A stretch of DNA of 64,000 nucleotides from Balneola sp. (GTDB lineage Bacteria; Bacteroidota; Rhodothermia; Balneolales; Balneolaceae), in the NCBI GenBank assembly GCA_028284195.1, contig JANQSE010000012.1, forward strand, positions 78,999 to 142,998, read 5' to 3'. Made by a program: the position numbers and the translations under genes. A model generated the notes under the pieces. It did not search any database and was not told the DNA's origin. It saw nothing but the letters and a program-made list of their open reading frames with translations. Within the stretch, counting starts at the first letter, position 1, and each line of letters opens with the position of its first letter. Positions 45,525 through 56,369 of the stretch are shown here, one piece after another.

Positions 45525-46136
45525 TTAAGGTAAACCTCTGTAATGCTTACGCTCTATCAATTTTTTGATTTTTTTATTTCCGATCCACACTTTTTGGTTG
45601 GTTTCTACATTCACAAATTCAAGATTAACTGTATAGAACACAGCCAGCGTTCTGCTGTCTATGGCTTCATCTACAATGGAACTAATATTCCCGATCATCA
45701 TAAAGTCGGCTCCAAGTTCCTGAGCCATTTTTTTAGTGGTTGCGTATGAAGCATTTGTTTGTTGATCCAGGCGTTCTTCACGTATTTCCCGACGTTCTTC
45801 TGAATTTGCCACAACAGAAATTTCTCCTGAGTTAACAAAGGAGCGTTCCAGTTCTTTGGTAAATACCTCTGTATCTATGTGCTCCATGCTTTCGTTACGT
45901 ACGCGACCAACGATTACCACTGGTGGTTTTTGGTTTTTGCGGTTAAATTGATCTAACCAAGGCTTGGTCATAACATCTTCAATCATTTCTTCTGCTACCA
46001 GCCGGGCATCTGTATCATTCCATTTTCCTGAAAGGTCGGTGGTTGTTCCCGGATCAATTCGGGATACTTTTTGAGAGGGTTTGCATCCTGTCAGCAAAAA
46101 AGAAACCAGAAGGGCAGTAAGTAGTGAGTATTTCAT
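45525..46136 (-). CDS. LpoB-like penicillin-binding-protein activator lipoprotein
   Basis: 203 residues with lipobox LLTGC (Cys18), then the LpoB/CsgG-like fold: SGKWNDTDARLVAEEMI near the N-terminus, PPVVIVGRVRNESMEHID, and ELGADFMMIGNISS. LpoB proteins sit in the outer membrane and activate peptidoglycan synthases (PBP1b in E. coli). Here it follows a COG3014-type gene, a pairing also seen next to LpoB in gamma-proteobacteria. Confidence 0.85.
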   Translation of the reverse strand: MKYSLLTALLVSFLLTGCKPSQKVSRIDPGTTTDLSGKWNDTDARLVAEEMIEDVMTKPWLDQFNRKNQKPPVVIVGRVRNESMEHIDTEVFTKELERSFVNSGEISVVANSEERREIREERLDQQTNASYATTKKMAQELGADFMMIGNISSIVDEAIDSRTLAVFYTVNLEFVNVETNQKVWIGNKKIKKLIERKHYRGLP

Positions 46137-46165
46137 AACAGTAGGTTTTGTTTAAAAGTTAAGTT

Positions 46166-47530
46166 TTAATTCGCATAAATTGATTCAACCAGTTCAAGTT
46201 CGGTATCAGGTCGTATATCAACTTCAAATTCATCGAAGTAAAGTGTTTTTCCTTGGGTACCTATATATTCCAGGCGAACTGTATTTAATCCCGCAGGTAG
46301 TTTTATAATATGCATCCAGGCTTTGCCTGGCATGGTTTGCCATCCTCTTAGATCAGCTTTTTCTGTAGCTTCCTGGCTGATAAACCCAAGCAATTGCAGA
46401 AAATCAGCAAGCCATTCGTTTTTCTTTCTTACAGCACCGGCTATGAGTTTAGTTCCGGCAGATTTTGAAGTAGCTCTCACCAAAGCGCGGGCATAAATTA
46501 CAGGCTGTTTGGCACTATAAACTTCGGTAGCAACCATATCCATTTCTTCAATTAAATTGAGATGTGTTTTTATAGAATCATTGATTACAGCTCGTACATA
46601 ATTTACATTTGATGGGTATACTTTCAGCTCGGGAAATGAAAATTTGAGGTAAAACTCATTGTCATCTTCATCGTCAAAGTCATCTATGAATGCCCGTGCA
46701 TCTTTTTGAACTTTATAGGGCGCTCTTCCAGTAAAGCCGGTTAATAAAACGTTGTAAGAATCCGGGTTTTGCAGCTGGTCAAAATTTTCGTTGGGTCGTA
46801 CTCTGAAAGTTGATAAGGTTGCTTGCTCTTTGAGGGCTATATCAAGCTTTTCTCTTTCAATACGAGCTCCGTCAATGTTGCCTGACTTAGCATATAATAC
46901 AGCAGCCATATAATGACTTAGGGCACTGTTTTGAATGTTTACTTTCCCTGTTTCCCAGTTTGCTTTTGATGAAGTGTCAGATTTTGCAAAAGCCTCAGCA
47001 AGTCCTTTAATCTTTATATCAAGCTGCTCCATCTTAAATGTCATTCGCCGGGTTTCTACAAGGGCTGCATCCCAGTTTTGAAGGTGCATGTAATTGAGGG
47101 CTTTGAAAGTGTTTAGGTAAACGTCTTCATAAGGTTCTCCATCATAAGCTAATTTGTTGTCGTTAGTTAGAAAAGCACTAATTCCACGGCTAATACTTTT
47201 GGTATGATTTTCATCAATTTCGTTTTCAGCTTTGGTAAGAAATACACTGCTGGAGTCATATTTACCCGAAAAATGATAGATCATTCCACTTTCCAGATTA
47301 AATAGCACCTGATCTTTACTTCGATAAATATCTTTTTGTCTGAATTCTTTGAGGAGCTGTTCTGAGTATTGGTAGTTGCCTTCTGTGAAACTATCTCTTA
47401 AATCAAATTGTGCGTCATCAAGTACATAAGATCGGCACGATAAAATCGAAACTCCCAGTAAGACTAAACAAGATACCCTGAATGTAAATTTGGCAAAGTA
47501 TTTCGAAATATGTTTTTTCTGTAGCTGCAA
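46166..47530 (-). CDS. COG3014-type TPR lipoprotein, LpoB partner
   Basis: 454 residues. Lipobox SILSC (Cys32, after a longer than usual basic N-terminus), TPR-like helices (ESGMIYHFSGKYDSSSVFL, KALNYMHLQNWDAALVET), then a C-terminal beta-rich domain with LIAGAVRKKN and RGWQTMPGKAW. The pattern fits the COG3014 family of unknown function. The gene starts next to, and ends 29 bases before, the lpoB-like gene, so a cell-envelope or peptidoglycan role is likely. Confidence 0.75.
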   Translation of the reverse strand: MQLQKKHISKYFAKFTFRVSCLVLLGVSILSCRSYVLDDAQFDLRDSFTEGNYQYSEQLLKEFRQKDIYRSKDQVLFNLESGMIYHFSGKYDSSSVFLTKAENEIDENHTKSISRGISAFLTNDNKLAYDGEPYEDVYLNTFKALNYMHLQNWDAALVETRRMTFKMEQLDIKIKGLAEAFAKSDTSSKANWETGKVNIQNSALSHYMAAVLYAKSGNIDGARIEREKLDIALKEQATLSTFRVRPNENFDQLQNPDSYNVLLTGFTGRAPYKVQKDARAFIDDFDDEDDNEFYLKFSFPELKVYPSNVNYVRAVINDSIKTHLNLIEEMDMVATEVYSAKQPVIYARALVRATSKSAGTKLIAGAVRKKNEWLADFLQLLGFISQEATEKADLRGWQTMPGKAWMHIIKLPAGLNTVRLEYIGTQGKTLYFDEFEVDIRPDTELELVESIYAN

Positions 47531-47603
47531 TCTATATGAAATAAGTTATTGCCTGCTTAGTATATTCGGTCAAAAATAATTTCCACAATAGTAAGCTAAT
47601 TCA

Positions 47604-49217
47604 TTGAGATTGATACATCACATAAACGTGTTAGTTCTGGTAACATTGGTTATCTCATGCGCAACGCCAATAGCTCCAACTGGTGGGTTGGGCGATAAAG
47701 TTGGTCCAAATATAGAAAAAACATCACCAGAAACAAGCACCACAAACTTTAATAAACAAGAATTTAAATTCGAATTCTCAGAATTTGTAAACAGAGCTTC
47801 TTTTGAAAAAGAACTTACTGTAGAGCCGGATTTAGGTATTCCATACAGTGTAAAATGGAGAAGAAAAACTGCTACCATAAAGTTTGATGAAGCTTTACCA
47901 GATTCAACTACCATTATTCTAACTGTTGGAGCTAACACAGCAGATACCAGAAACAACAAAATGGGAGCTCCTGTGCAATTAGCAGTATCAACAGGTGATG
48001 AAATAGATGAAGGGCAAATTGTAGGAAGACTAAGAAATGCACGAACCGGTGAGGCAGAAACACTTCCAAAAATACTATTGTATCGTACACCTGCCGATCT
48101 ATCAAAACCTGCTACTTATTCAGCAGAGCCTGACACCGGCGGAACTTTCCGGTTTGGGTATCTTGGGGGAGGTACATATAAAGCCTTTGCAATAGATGAC
48201 AGGAACCGTAATAAAATCTGGGAAAGAGAAACGGAAACTGCACGGCCTTTTAATGAGGAATTCATTCTGCTTGAAGATAACGGAAAAGACACTATTGATG
48301 TAATCTATTGGTTTGAAGCAGACACGATTCAGCCAAAATTGCAAGCTGTTGGTTTGCTGTCATCTCAGAGATTAAGGCTTCGATTTGGGGAAGAAATACG
48401 GTTTACCCCCCAAACATCCATTCAGATTCAGGATTCGTCAGGCAATAACTATACAACCGCATTTCCGCTATATGTTCCTGAAAAAGACCCTTTTTTGGCA
48501 TTCGCTTACGTCAGAAAACCCTTGCTGGCTGATTCAAGTTACCGGATTAAGCTTACCGGGATTTCCGATCCCGATGGAAATGAAGCCCTGAACTTCGATA
48601 AAACATTTCCTGGCAGTAACCAGGAAGATACTGTTAGCCAGGATATTCTCAGTGTTAATGGAGAAGATGGGTTGTTTTTAAATCAAAGCCTGAATGTAAA
48701 ATATACAAGGCCTGTTACAGAACAGGAAATTATTGATTCAACGGTGGTGATTGAGGGCGATGTGGATTTTAAAAACTGGCCGGGCATTTCGGTAAAGGAC
48801 AATATTTTAACGATTGCTCCACAAAATACCTGGATTGAGGGGGTAGATCACAGATTTCTTGTCTGGAATCCTTACACAAAAAGAAGACAGCTTATTAATC
48901 CAAAAATATGGGAGAGTATCGCATTGGGTGGAATTGAGATAACCGTTCAATCGGCTGATCCAACCAATATATTTACATTAAGCTTATTTGATGAAAGCAA
49001 TGTGGTTTCCATTGATACTACTTTTTCTGAGTTTATTGCCATACAAGATCTTCCGCCAATTAAATATACAATGATTATATACCGAGACCTGAATAGGAAT
49101 GGAAAGTGGGATTTTGGTAACGTTGATCCCTATATAAAACCTGAACCGTACTATATTCAACGTAACGTTAATATACAGCAGGGTTTTTCATCAGAAATAA
49201 ATATAGATTTCAGATAG
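47604..49217 (+). CDS. Ig-like (Big_5/SbsA-type) domain lipoprotein
   Basis: 537 residues, TTG start at 47604. Lipobox VISC (Cys19), then the characteristic PTGGLGDKVGPNI sequence found after the lipid anchor in Bacteroidota Ig-like lipoproteins. A Big_5-like domain (about 35-125; FKFEFSEFVNRASFEKEL) is followed by a carboxypeptidase-regulatory-like sandwich (GTYKAFAIDDRNRNKIWE) and a second Ig-like region. A structural envelope protein; the precise role is unknown. Divergent from the COG3014-type gene across 73 bases. Confidence 0.8.
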   Translation: MRLIHHINVLVLVTLVISCATPIAPTGGLGDKVGPNIEKTSPETSTTNFNKQEFKFEFSEFVNRASFEKELTVEPDLGIPYSVKWRRKTATIKFDEALPDSTTIILTVGANTADTRNNKMGAPVQLAVSTGDEIDEGQIVGRLRNARTGEAETLPKILLYRTPADLSKPATYSAEPDTGGTFRFGYLGGGTYKAFAIDDRNRNKIWERETETARPFNEEFILLEDNGKDTIDVIYWFEADTIQPKLQAVGLLSSQRLRLRFGEEIRFTPQTSIQIQDSSGNNYTTAFPLYVPEKDPFLAFAYVRKPLLADSSYRIKLTGISDPDGNEALNFDKTFPGSNQEDTVSQDILSVNGEDGLFLNQSLNVKYTRPVTEQEIIDSTVVIEGDVDFKNWPGISVKDNILTIAPQNTWIEGVDHRFLVWNPYTKRRQLINPKIWESIALGGIEITVQSADPTNIFTLSLFDESNVVSIDTTFSEFIAIQDLPPIKYTMIIYRDLNRNGKWDFGNVDPYIKPEPYYIQRNVNIQQGFSSEINIDFR

Positions 49218-49317
49218 TGAATGTATTAAACAGTATCGGGTATTTACTTCCGGTTTTCGCAAATAGCGCAAATCCGTAGATAATTCATTATTTTGTGGTG
49301 CTTTTATGAAATAAATT

Positions 49318-52300
49318 ATGCACCCATTTATGGCTGTTCAAACAGAAAAAACTTCCAAGACAGATAAAAAGACTAAATACCCGTTTAGCCTTACCGAGCC
49401 TCATAGACCTGCAAATAAAGTTCGATTTGTTACTGCTGCAAGTTTATTTGACGGACACGATGCCAGTATCAATATTATGCGGCGTATTCTGCAAAGCAGC
49501 GGGGTAGAAGTAATTCATTTAGGCCATAACCGATCAGTGCATGAGATTGTAAATTGTGCCATCCAGGAAGACGTGCAGGGAATTGCCATCAGTTCGTATC
49601 AGGGGGGGCATGTAGAGTATTTCAAATATATGATCGAACTGTTAAATGAGCAGGGAGCAGATCATATCAAGGTATTCGGCGGTGGCGGTGGTGTAATCGT
49701 TCAGGAAGAGATTGATGATCTTCATAATGCTGGTGTTTCGAGGATTTTTTCGGTTGATGACGGAAGTGAAATGGGGCTTCAGGGAATGATCAACTACATG
49801 ATTCATGAATGTGATTATGATCCCATTTCAAAAACTGAAGTAGATATTGAACAAGTTCTGGAAAAGGAGCCTAAAGCTATTGCGAGGGCTATTACTGCAC
49901 TTGAGAATGGAAATGGAGAGCTTCTGAGCTATTCTGATGGAAAGCTGTTGAAGAGCAATGGAAAGAAATTAGAAGCAAAATCAGACAAAGTTATTCCTGT
50001 ATTAGGAATTACCGGCACGGGTGGTGCCGGAAAGAGTTCTTTAACAGACGAAATTGTGCTTCGCTTCCTCACTGAGTTTGAGGAGATGACCATTGGTATC
50101 ATTTCTGTGGATCCTTCCAAAATCAAGACAGGAGGAGCATTACTTGGTGATCGAATACGGATGAACAGTATCGACACAGAACGCGTGTATATGCGAAGTT
50201 TAGCAACCAGAGCATCAAACAGAAGTACAAGTGCGGCTTTATCAGGAGTTATTGAATTATACAAGCAGGCAGGATTTGATCTAATCATCGTTGAGACCAG
50301 CGGAATTGGTCAAAGTGGTACCGAAATCGTGGATATTTCCGATATCCCTATGTATGTAATGACCAGCGAATACGGCGCAGCTACGCAACTGGAAAAGATC
50401 AATATGCTGGATCTGGCGGAAATAGTAGTTTTGAACAAGTTTGAAAAGAAGGGCTCTTTGGATGCTTATCGAGATATTCGAAAGCAGATGATTCGCAATA
50501 GAGGAGAGTGGCATGCGAAGCCTGAAGATATGCCTGTATATCCAACTATTGCAGCTCAGTTCAACGATAAAGGAGTGAATAATCTGTTTGCTGCCATTGT
50601 TGGAAAGATCAATGAACGATTCAGTTTTGAATGGAAGCCGAAGATATTTAAGGATTCGAGTCCTGCCGAAGACATACAGGCTCAGGCCATTATTCCGGGA
50701 AAACGGGTTCGGTATTTATCTGAGATTTCAGAGACAGTTCGTAGCTATCATGAGTGGGCGAATCAACAATCTGAGACTGCATCCAAATTAGATGAAGTTC
50801 GCGGGACACTGAGTCAGTTAACTAATTGGAAGCCAGAGAATAAAGATATTTTAATTAATGATCTTTCAAAGATGGAAGATCATTGGATTTCTAAGCTGGA
50901 TGTAGCTCCAAAAAAGATATTAGATGGTTGGGATGAGCTTTATAAACGCTATAAACAGGATACTTTTGATGTTAAGATCCGGGGCAAAGTAATTAAGAAT
51001 GATCTGTACAGAGAATCTCTCAGTGGTTTGAAAATTCCTCGTGTGGCAATGCCGGATACGAAGCATGCCGGCGATCGCCTGAAATTTGCTTTAAAGGAAA
51101 ATCTGCCGGGTTATTTCCCTTACACAGCGGGCGTATTTCCGTTTAAGCGAGAAGGAGAAGATCCAACACGTATGTTTGCCGGGGAGGGAACTCCTGAACG
51201 GACCAATAAGCGTTTTCACTTTGTAAGTGAAGGCTTAGACGCTGCGCGACTTTCTACAGCATTCGATTCGGTTACGTTATATGGGGAAGATCCAGGGTAT
51301 CGTCCGGATATTTATGGAAAGATCGGTAACTCCGGTGTGAGCATTTGTACACTGGATGATATGAAGAAGCTGTATTCGGGGTTTGAGCTCACAAAACCAA
51401 CCACTTCGGTTTCTATGACGATCAATGGCCCTGCTCCGATGATTCTGGCTATGTTTATGAATACGGCGATTGATCAGGAAGTAGAGCGCTACCTGAAAGC
51501 AGAGGGGAAATGGGAACAAACAATCAAGGATATTAAAGCTAAATACAAGAAGCTTGGTTTACCGATACCGAAATACTCCAATGAGATTCCTGCAGGAAAT
51601 GATGAGTTTGGTTTAGGCTTACTAGGAATGACCGGTGATGAACTTATTGATGCTGAAACCTACAATAAGATCAAAGAGCAAACGCTTTCTGTGGTTCGTG
51701 GAACGGTTCAGGCAGATATTCTCAAAGAAGATCAGGCGCAGAACACTTGTATTTTTTCTACAGAATTTGCGCTCAAGATGATGGGAGACATTCAGGAGTA
51801 CTTCACACAACACAATGTGCGTAATTACTATTCGGTGTCTATTTCGGGATATCACATTGCGGAGGCAGGGGCGAACCCGGTTACGCAGGCCGCACTTACA
51901 CTGGCGAATGGATTTACCTATGTGGAATACTATCTGGCCCGTGGACTGAATATTGACGATTTCGCTCATAATCTGTCGTTCTTCTTTAGTAATGGTTTAG
52001 ATCCTGAATATGCTGTGATCGGGCGTGTAGCGCGACGAATTTGGGCGGTGGCGATGAAGAATAAGTACGATGCCAACGATCGCTCACAAAAATTGAAATA
52101 CCATATCCAAACCAGTGGGCGTTCGCTGCATGCTCAGGAGATTCAGTTTAATGATATTCGTACTACGTTACAGGCGTTACTGGCGATATATGATAATTGT
52201 AACTCATTGCACACCAATGCATATGATGAAGCAATTACAACTCCCACAGAAGAGTCAGTACGGCGTGCATTAGCTATACAGATGATTATTAATAAAGAAC

Positions 52301-52797
52301 TGGGAACGGCTAAGAACGAGAATATTAATCAAGGTTCCTATTTCATTTCTGAGCTCACCGATCTGGTAGAAGAAGCCATTCTTACGGAGTTTGATCGCAT
52401 CACAGAACGTGGTGGTGTGTTGGGAGCAATGGAAAGTATGTACCAGCGCGGTAAAATCCAGGAGGAAAGTTTATACTACGAAACCAAGAAACATACCGGT
52501 GAGCTGCCAATCATCGGGGTAAATACCTTCCTGAGTGAAGGAGAGGATGAAGAGCAGAAGCCAATAGAGTTGATCCGTTCTACCGAAGGCGAAAAGAAGC
52601 AACAAATCGATAACCTGGAAGCGTTCTGGAAACGAAATGAAAGTCGAAGTGAGGCAGCCATAACCAAACTAAAAGAAGTAGCCCGTAACAATGGCAATTT
52701 ATTCGAAGAGTTGATGGAAACAGTGAAAGTGGCTTCGCTTGGGCAGATTTCTAAAGCCTTGTATGAAGTAGGCGGCCAGTACAGAAGGAATATGTAG
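49318..52797 (+). CDS. icmF: Fused isobutyryl-CoA mutase (IcmF): B12 domain, G-protein chaperone and mutase in one chain
   Basis: 1159 residues. Cobalamin-binding domain at about 33-165 ([12 protein letters not shown]45, H47, with Ser50 at the usual Gly of DxHxxG). MeaB-like GTPase at about 225-440 (P-loop GTGGAGKSS, 233-241; NKFEKKG specificity loop). The substrate-binding mutase TIM barrel follows (about 560-1159; [38 protein letters not shown]). This order is diagnostic of IcmF, which interconverts isobutyryl-CoA and n-butyryl-CoA (some also pivalyl-CoA). ATG 49330 is an alternative start. No cobalamin riboswitch is seen upstream. Confidence 0.94.
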   Translation: MHPFMAVQTEKTSKTDKKTKYPFSLTEPHRPANKVRFVTAASLFDGHDASINIMRRILQSSGVEVIHLGHNRSVHEIVNCAIQEDVQGIAISSYQGGHVEYFKYMIELLNEQGADHIKVFGGGGGVIVQEEIDDLHNAGVSRIFSVDDGSEMGLQGMINYMIHECDYDPISKTEVDIEQVLEKEPKAIARAITALENGNGELLSYSDGKLLKSNGKKLEAKSDKVIPVLGITGTGGAGKSSLTDEIVLRFLTEFEEMTIGIISVDPSKIKTGGALLGDRIRMNSIDTERVYMRSLATRASNRSTSAALSGVIELYKQAGFDLIIVETSGIGQSGTEIVDISDIPMYVMTSEYGAATQLEKINMLDLAEIVVLNKFEKKGSLDAYRDIRKQMIRNRGEWHAKPEDMPVYPTIAAQFNDKGVNNLFAAIVGKINERFSFEWKPKIFKDSSPAEDIQAQAIIPGKRVRYLSEISETVRSYHEWANQQSETASKLDEVRGTLSQLTNWKPENKDILINDLSKMEDHWISKLDVAPKKILDGWDELYKRYKQDTFDVKIRGKVIKNDLYRESLSGLKIPRVAMPDTKHAGDRLKFALKENLPGYFPYTAGVFPFKREGEDPTRMFAGEGTPERTNKRFHFVSEGLDAARLSTAFDSVTLYGEDPGYRPDIYGKIGNSGVSICTLDDMKKLYSGFELTKPTTSVSMTINGPAPMILAMFMNTAIDQEVERYLKAEGKWEQTIKDIKAKYKKLGLPIPKYSNEIPAGNDEFGLGLLGMTGDELIDAETYNKIKEQTLSVVRGTVQADILKEDQAQNTCIFSTEFALKMMGDIQEYFTQHNVRNYYSVSISGYHIAEAGANPVTQAALTLANGFTYVEYYLARGLNIDDFAHNLSFFFSNGLDPEYAVIGRVARRIWAVAMKNKYDANDRSQKLKYHIQTSGRSLHAQEIQFNDIRTTLQALLAIYDNCNSLHTNAYDEAITTPTEESVRRALAIQMIINKELGTAKNENINQGSYFISELTDLVEEAILTEFDRITERGGVLGAMESMYQRGKIQEESLYYETKKHTGELPIIGVNTFLSEGEDEEQKPIELIRSTEGEKKQQIDNLEAFWKRNESRSEAAITKLKEVARNNGNLFEELMETVKVASLGQISKALYEVGGQYRRNM

Positions 52798-52805
52798 AGC
52801 ACAAG

Positions 52806-52838
52806 ATCCTTCGGCAGTAGCCTCAGGATGACTTTTTT
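52806..52838 (+). terminator. Hairpin plus T run after icmF
   Basis: ATCCT/AGGAT outer and GGC/GCC inner arms around AGTA, with a TC/TC internal mismatch, then six T (52833-52838). The arms resemble the dispersed GATCCTTCGGC...GCCTCAGGATGAC hairpins seen in many genomes, so it may be a repeat acting as a terminator. Confidence 0.6.
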
Positions 52839-52983
52839 CATTCCTCCAAAGCCAAAGAAGGGAGCAGTAATAGCTTATTATGTGGATTTCTCAATTCACC
52901 TACTATTTTCTGCTTCAAATTTTTTAGAATTTCTTAACATTAAGAAACGCTCTAAACCCCGGAAAGACGATTAATTTGTACGA

Positions 52984-55494
52984 CTATTGCTTAATAACTT
53001 TTATTGTCGTTTCAAAATCAGCTGTTTTAACCTTTATGAAGTATAAACCACTTCTAAATGCTGATAGGTTGACTACACTGGTATTTTCTTCTTTTAAAAG
53101 TAATTGGCCAATAGTGTTGTACACCTCAAGGTTTGTTACCTGGCTGTGGTTGATATTAATAATTCCCCTCGAAGGATTTGGATAGAGAACAACTTCTTCA
53201 GGTCTGCCGGGATTATCCGGGTTAACTGTTGCCGGCTGTTCTGGTGCTAGTAACAACTCGCTATTAAAACTGTAATGGCCTGTGGTGGAATTAAAATTCA
53301 AAACCTGGGAGAGGCTATTATCAGAAATGTCAAACTTGAATAACCCTCCTAAACCATTTGCTGCTTCTTCATTGAAAACACCATAGATCACACTGTCCAT
53401 TTCACTCAGGAAAGGCCCAGGTTTAGAACCGTGCGTAGAAGCATCAAAAGTGGCAATATCTGAGAATGATGGAGAGCCGGAAGACAGATCCATACTTCCC
53501 ATGGTTGTAGTATTGCTGGTACTGTTTTCTTTGACTGTGAATAACTTATTACTATCAAAAACTAATCCGCTATAGGTAATATCTGTAGGAGTATCTTCAA
53601 CAATCGAAAATGTATCATTGGTTAAGTCATAAGAAAAAACAGTTCCTTGTCCGTTTGCTCCACCCTGGTCATTAATTCCATAGAGTTTGTCGCCATTCAG
53701 GATAATGGCTGCCGGTGAGTTTCCATCAGTAGATGTGGTAAAACTGTGTAAGGTTGTATAAGTCTGAGCACTCAGATCAATTTTCCACAGATGTTGTACA
53801 GAGGTACCATATAACATGTTATTTTCTTGTATGATATTTCCCTGAACGGATGTGCCTGGTAGCAGAATCGGGTCTCCACCTGTTGGAGCAATAGAGATTG
53901 GCACATTAATTAGACTTCCATTTGAAGCATCAAATTCAAACAGCGCATATAGAGATTCATTGGTTATAATAGCTCCTGAAGCCAGTCGAACCATTACGTA
54001 AGTTTTACCGTCATAATAAAACGGTTTGTGAGATATTTGATTTACTCTATTAAATGTATCTGTGAAATCAGCAACTTTAGTGTATGAGAAATTCTCATTG
54101 TAGAATGCATTTAATGTTCCTCTTTTCCGTTCTCCCCCCTGGAAAGTAACAAAATCTAATGTATTGGTTGCTGGGTTAAGAGACAGCCCATTAAGTGGAG
54201 TTTTCCCGTTTACAAAACCTAATTGCTCTTCTACTTCAAAAGTTGCACTTGCCAAATCATAACTCCATATAGACCCGGAATTGTTAGGCCCAAATCGTTC
54301 AGCAATTCCATATAATTTTCCTCCTACTAGTACGGGAGCTGTACTTATTTGTAAACCATCATCTTCAGAACTGAATTCATGCAGAATTGTATAAACGCCA
54401 ATGGCATTTAGCTTAAATAGTATAAATCCATTGCCGGTTTCGCTTGTAAAAGTTGTACCGTAGATATCCCCATTTAAACCATCCGTCAGCTTGGTTGTAG
54501 GCCCTTCTCCGCTGCTACCCCCTAAAAAACTGTGAACATTGGTAACAGATGGGTCGGAGTTATTTACCCTGCCAATACCTCCTTTGTTTTGAGATCCGCC
54601 TCTTCTAAATACGGTATAGAGGTTTCCATCTCCGTTTCTGCGCGTAAACTCGTAAGGAAAAGCACCTACACCTGCATCAGGTCCCAATCCGGAGAAGTGT
54701 ACGGTGAGGCCTGCCGCCGGGTTTGATAGATCTAATTTATGAATTCCTGCTCCTCTGGTGATAAAAAGTGTATTATCCCGCTCGTAAACACCGGTAAGGA
54801 TAATATCGGCATCCATAGTACTGATGTACAATGACGTATAGGTATCTGTATCTACGTTATAGGAAAAATAGACTTCGCCTATTCCACCGTTTCTTCTTAT
54901 TCCGCCGCCATACAACAGATTACCGCTGGCGAATAGTTGGCAGGAAGGTTTGCCACCATCCGTAGTTCCGTTAAAAGAATGGATGACAGTATGAGAATCA
55001 TCAGCCAGATCAATCGAAAAGATTGTTCCAAAACCAAATTCTCCACCGTTTGCCGTTACACCATATAGTTTATTGTTGATTTTCGCTAATTGTCCAAACA
55101 CATCCAGGCCGTCCTCTTCAGGAGCAAATTCTTTGATTAATGTAGTAGCACCGGAACTAATGTCGTACCTGATAATGGAGCCTCGTGCTTCAGTAGATCC
55201 AAGGGGCCTTGCACCGGTTTTTAAGGTAATGTAGAGTGAGTTATTGGTTTGCTCGTAGTGAATTCCGCTGGTTGCAGTAGGTACCAAATCGTTTGTGGTA
55301 ATACCCAGGCTTTCTTCAAAGGTTTCCAATTTTCCTATCATTGGGGTAACACGAAAAGTGCCATCACTAACGTCAATAGATAAAATGGTTCCTCCGTCAA
55401 ATTCTCCTCCTCTTGATAAAGGAATATGAACGGTTTGTGAAAATGCTTGAATCCCTGACAAATAAAAAAACAGAGTAAGTAGAATTTTTTTCAT
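52984..55494 (-). CDS. Secreted GloVer-repeat protein with T9SS sorting domain
   Basis: 836 residues. Signal peptide to about 19 (AFSQ), then about ten repeats of the GloVer type (TIGR03803-like): for example VIHSFNGTTDGGKPS with NLLYGGG, LYGVTANGGEFGFGTIFS, and LYGINDQGGANGQGTVFS. They probably fold as a beta-propeller or solenoid. The last 75 residues (VVLYPNPSRGIININH to IKVIKQ) are a T9SS type A sorting domain, so the protein is exported to the surface. Function unknown. It has no neighbours on its strand within 300 bases. Confidence 0.87.
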   Translation of the reverse strand: MKKILLTLFFYLSGIQAFSQTVHIPLSRGGEFDGGTILSIDVSDGTFRVTPMIGKLETFEESLGITTNDLVPTATSGIHYEQTNNSLYITLKTGARPLGSTEARGSIIRYDISSGATTLIKEFAPEEDGLDVFGQLAKINNKLYGVTANGGEFGFGTIFSIDLADDSHTVIHSFNGTTDGGKPSCQLFASGNLLYGGGIRRNGGIGEVYFSYNVDTDTYTSLYISTMDADIILTGVYERDNTLFITRGAGIHKLDLSNPAAGLTVHFSGLGPDAGVGAFPYEFTRRNGDGNLYTVFRRGGSQNKGGIGRVNNSDPSVTNVHSFLGGSSGEGPTTKLTDGLNGDIYGTTFTSETGNGFILFKLNAIGVYTILHEFSSEDDGLQISTAPVLVGGKLYGIAERFGPNNSGSIWSYDLASATFEVEEQLGFVNGKTPLNGLSLNPATNTLDFVTFQGGERKRGTLNAFYNENFSYTKVADFTDTFNRVNQISHKPFYYDGKTYVMVRLASGAIITNESLYALFEFDASNGSLINVPISIAPTGGDPILLPGTSVQGNIIQENNMLYGTSVQHLWKIDLSAQTYTTLHSFTTSTDGNSPAAIILNGDKLYGINDQGGANGQGTVFSYDLTNDTFSIVEDTPTDITYSGLVFDSNKLFTVKENSTSNTTTMGSMDLSSGSPSFSDIATFDASTHGSKPGPFLSEMDSVIYGVFNEEAANGLGGLFKFDISDNSLSQVLNFNSTTGHYSFNSELLLAPEQPATVNPDNPGRPEEVVLYPNPSRGIININHSQVTNLEVYNTIGQLLLKEENTSVVNLSAFRSGLYFIKVKTADFETTIKVIKQ

Positions 55495-55834
55495 AAGTAA
55501 TTTTTAAAAATCAATAATAGGCTAAATTTTTATAGTGTTTTATATATAGAAAACCTTAAAGATGAGATATTACAAACTACATTAAAGGTATAAACTGTTG
55601 GTTTTGCTATGAAAGTAGGGAAAATTTGTAAAGCCTCAAAAAAAGCTTATCGACTTTTTCCTTGTTAATTAAACGGTTTAATCAATAATGCGTTATATGG
55701 CTTTTCCTTTTTTTACCTATTAAGTACTGTATTCTTGTATTTCAGAATTGGGATATGGAAAGTTTCCCGTCTGCATAGCTAAAACACATCTTCGATATCT
55801 GACAATCCTGCTTTAAGAGAAGCTCCAAAGAATT
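55495..55834. other. 340-base gene-free stretch with one palindrome
   Basis: AT-rich, stops in all frames. The only structure I see is ATTAAACGGTTTAAT (55668-55682), a perfect 15-base palindrome centred on a single G, about 175 bases upstream of the GloVer-repeat gene. It could be a regulator binding site. No RNA gene or gene remnant recognised. Confidence 0.5.
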
Positions 55835-56173
55835 TTATTTTGTATCCAACGACATAACATAATCATAGCTCTCATTAAGTAGCTTAGCTACTGTGTTCGG
55901 GTCTTCCAGCATTTCATTGGGGATAAGAATGTACCCCTTCATAACAGCATTATATGATTTATAGAGAGTGGTATTAAACTCTTTCATATACTTCTCCTGA
56001 ACTTCTTTGGAAAAGCGGATACCGATTTCCCCGGCTTTGTTTAGAAGCGAAAACATATACCCGTTAGCCGAGGTGTAGGGCATGGTTTTGCCTTTGCGTT
56101 CAAAACGTGAACATTTTGCAACCAGGTCATCGTAAAGTTTAAGTCGTTCTTTCCACATAATTTTCTTCTTCAA
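55835..56173 (-). CDS. TfoX/Sxy N-terminal-domain-like small protein
   Basis: 112 residues: KERLKLYDDLVAKC, KGKTMPYTSANGYMFSLLNK, GEIGIRFSKEVQEKYMKEF. This matches the stand-alone TfoX N-terminal family, small soluble proteins common across bacteria; the link to competence seen in Haemophilus Sxy is not assured for these short forms. Single gene with no operon partner. Confidence 0.75.
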   Translation of the reverse strand: MKKKIMWKERLKLYDDLVAKCSRFERKGKTMPYTSANGYMFSLLNKAGEIGIRFSKEVQEKYMKEFNTTLYKSYNAVMKGYILIPNEMLEDPNTVAKLLNESYDYVMSLDTK

Positions 56174-56369
56174 CTATTGGATAGTACTATTTTTCAAAGA
56201 CAATCATTTAGTATTTATTTTTGCTTAGTGCAGGAAATGTTCCATAGAGCATATACAATTGATTCATCAAAGTTTAGCCATTTACTAAATCCATACTGAA
56301 GAGTGGATTTGAAACTTTGTATTCTTAAATCTCATAATTCAATAATCGTATGATTCCCGTGATTATTCA

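Noticed and set aside
49218..49317. Cobalamin riboswitch upstream of icmF
   Set aside because: The 100-base gap is too short and no B12-box-like sequence is visible.
51622..51969. 115-codon minus-strand frame inside icmF
   Set aside because: Antisense shadow of a strongly conserved coding region.
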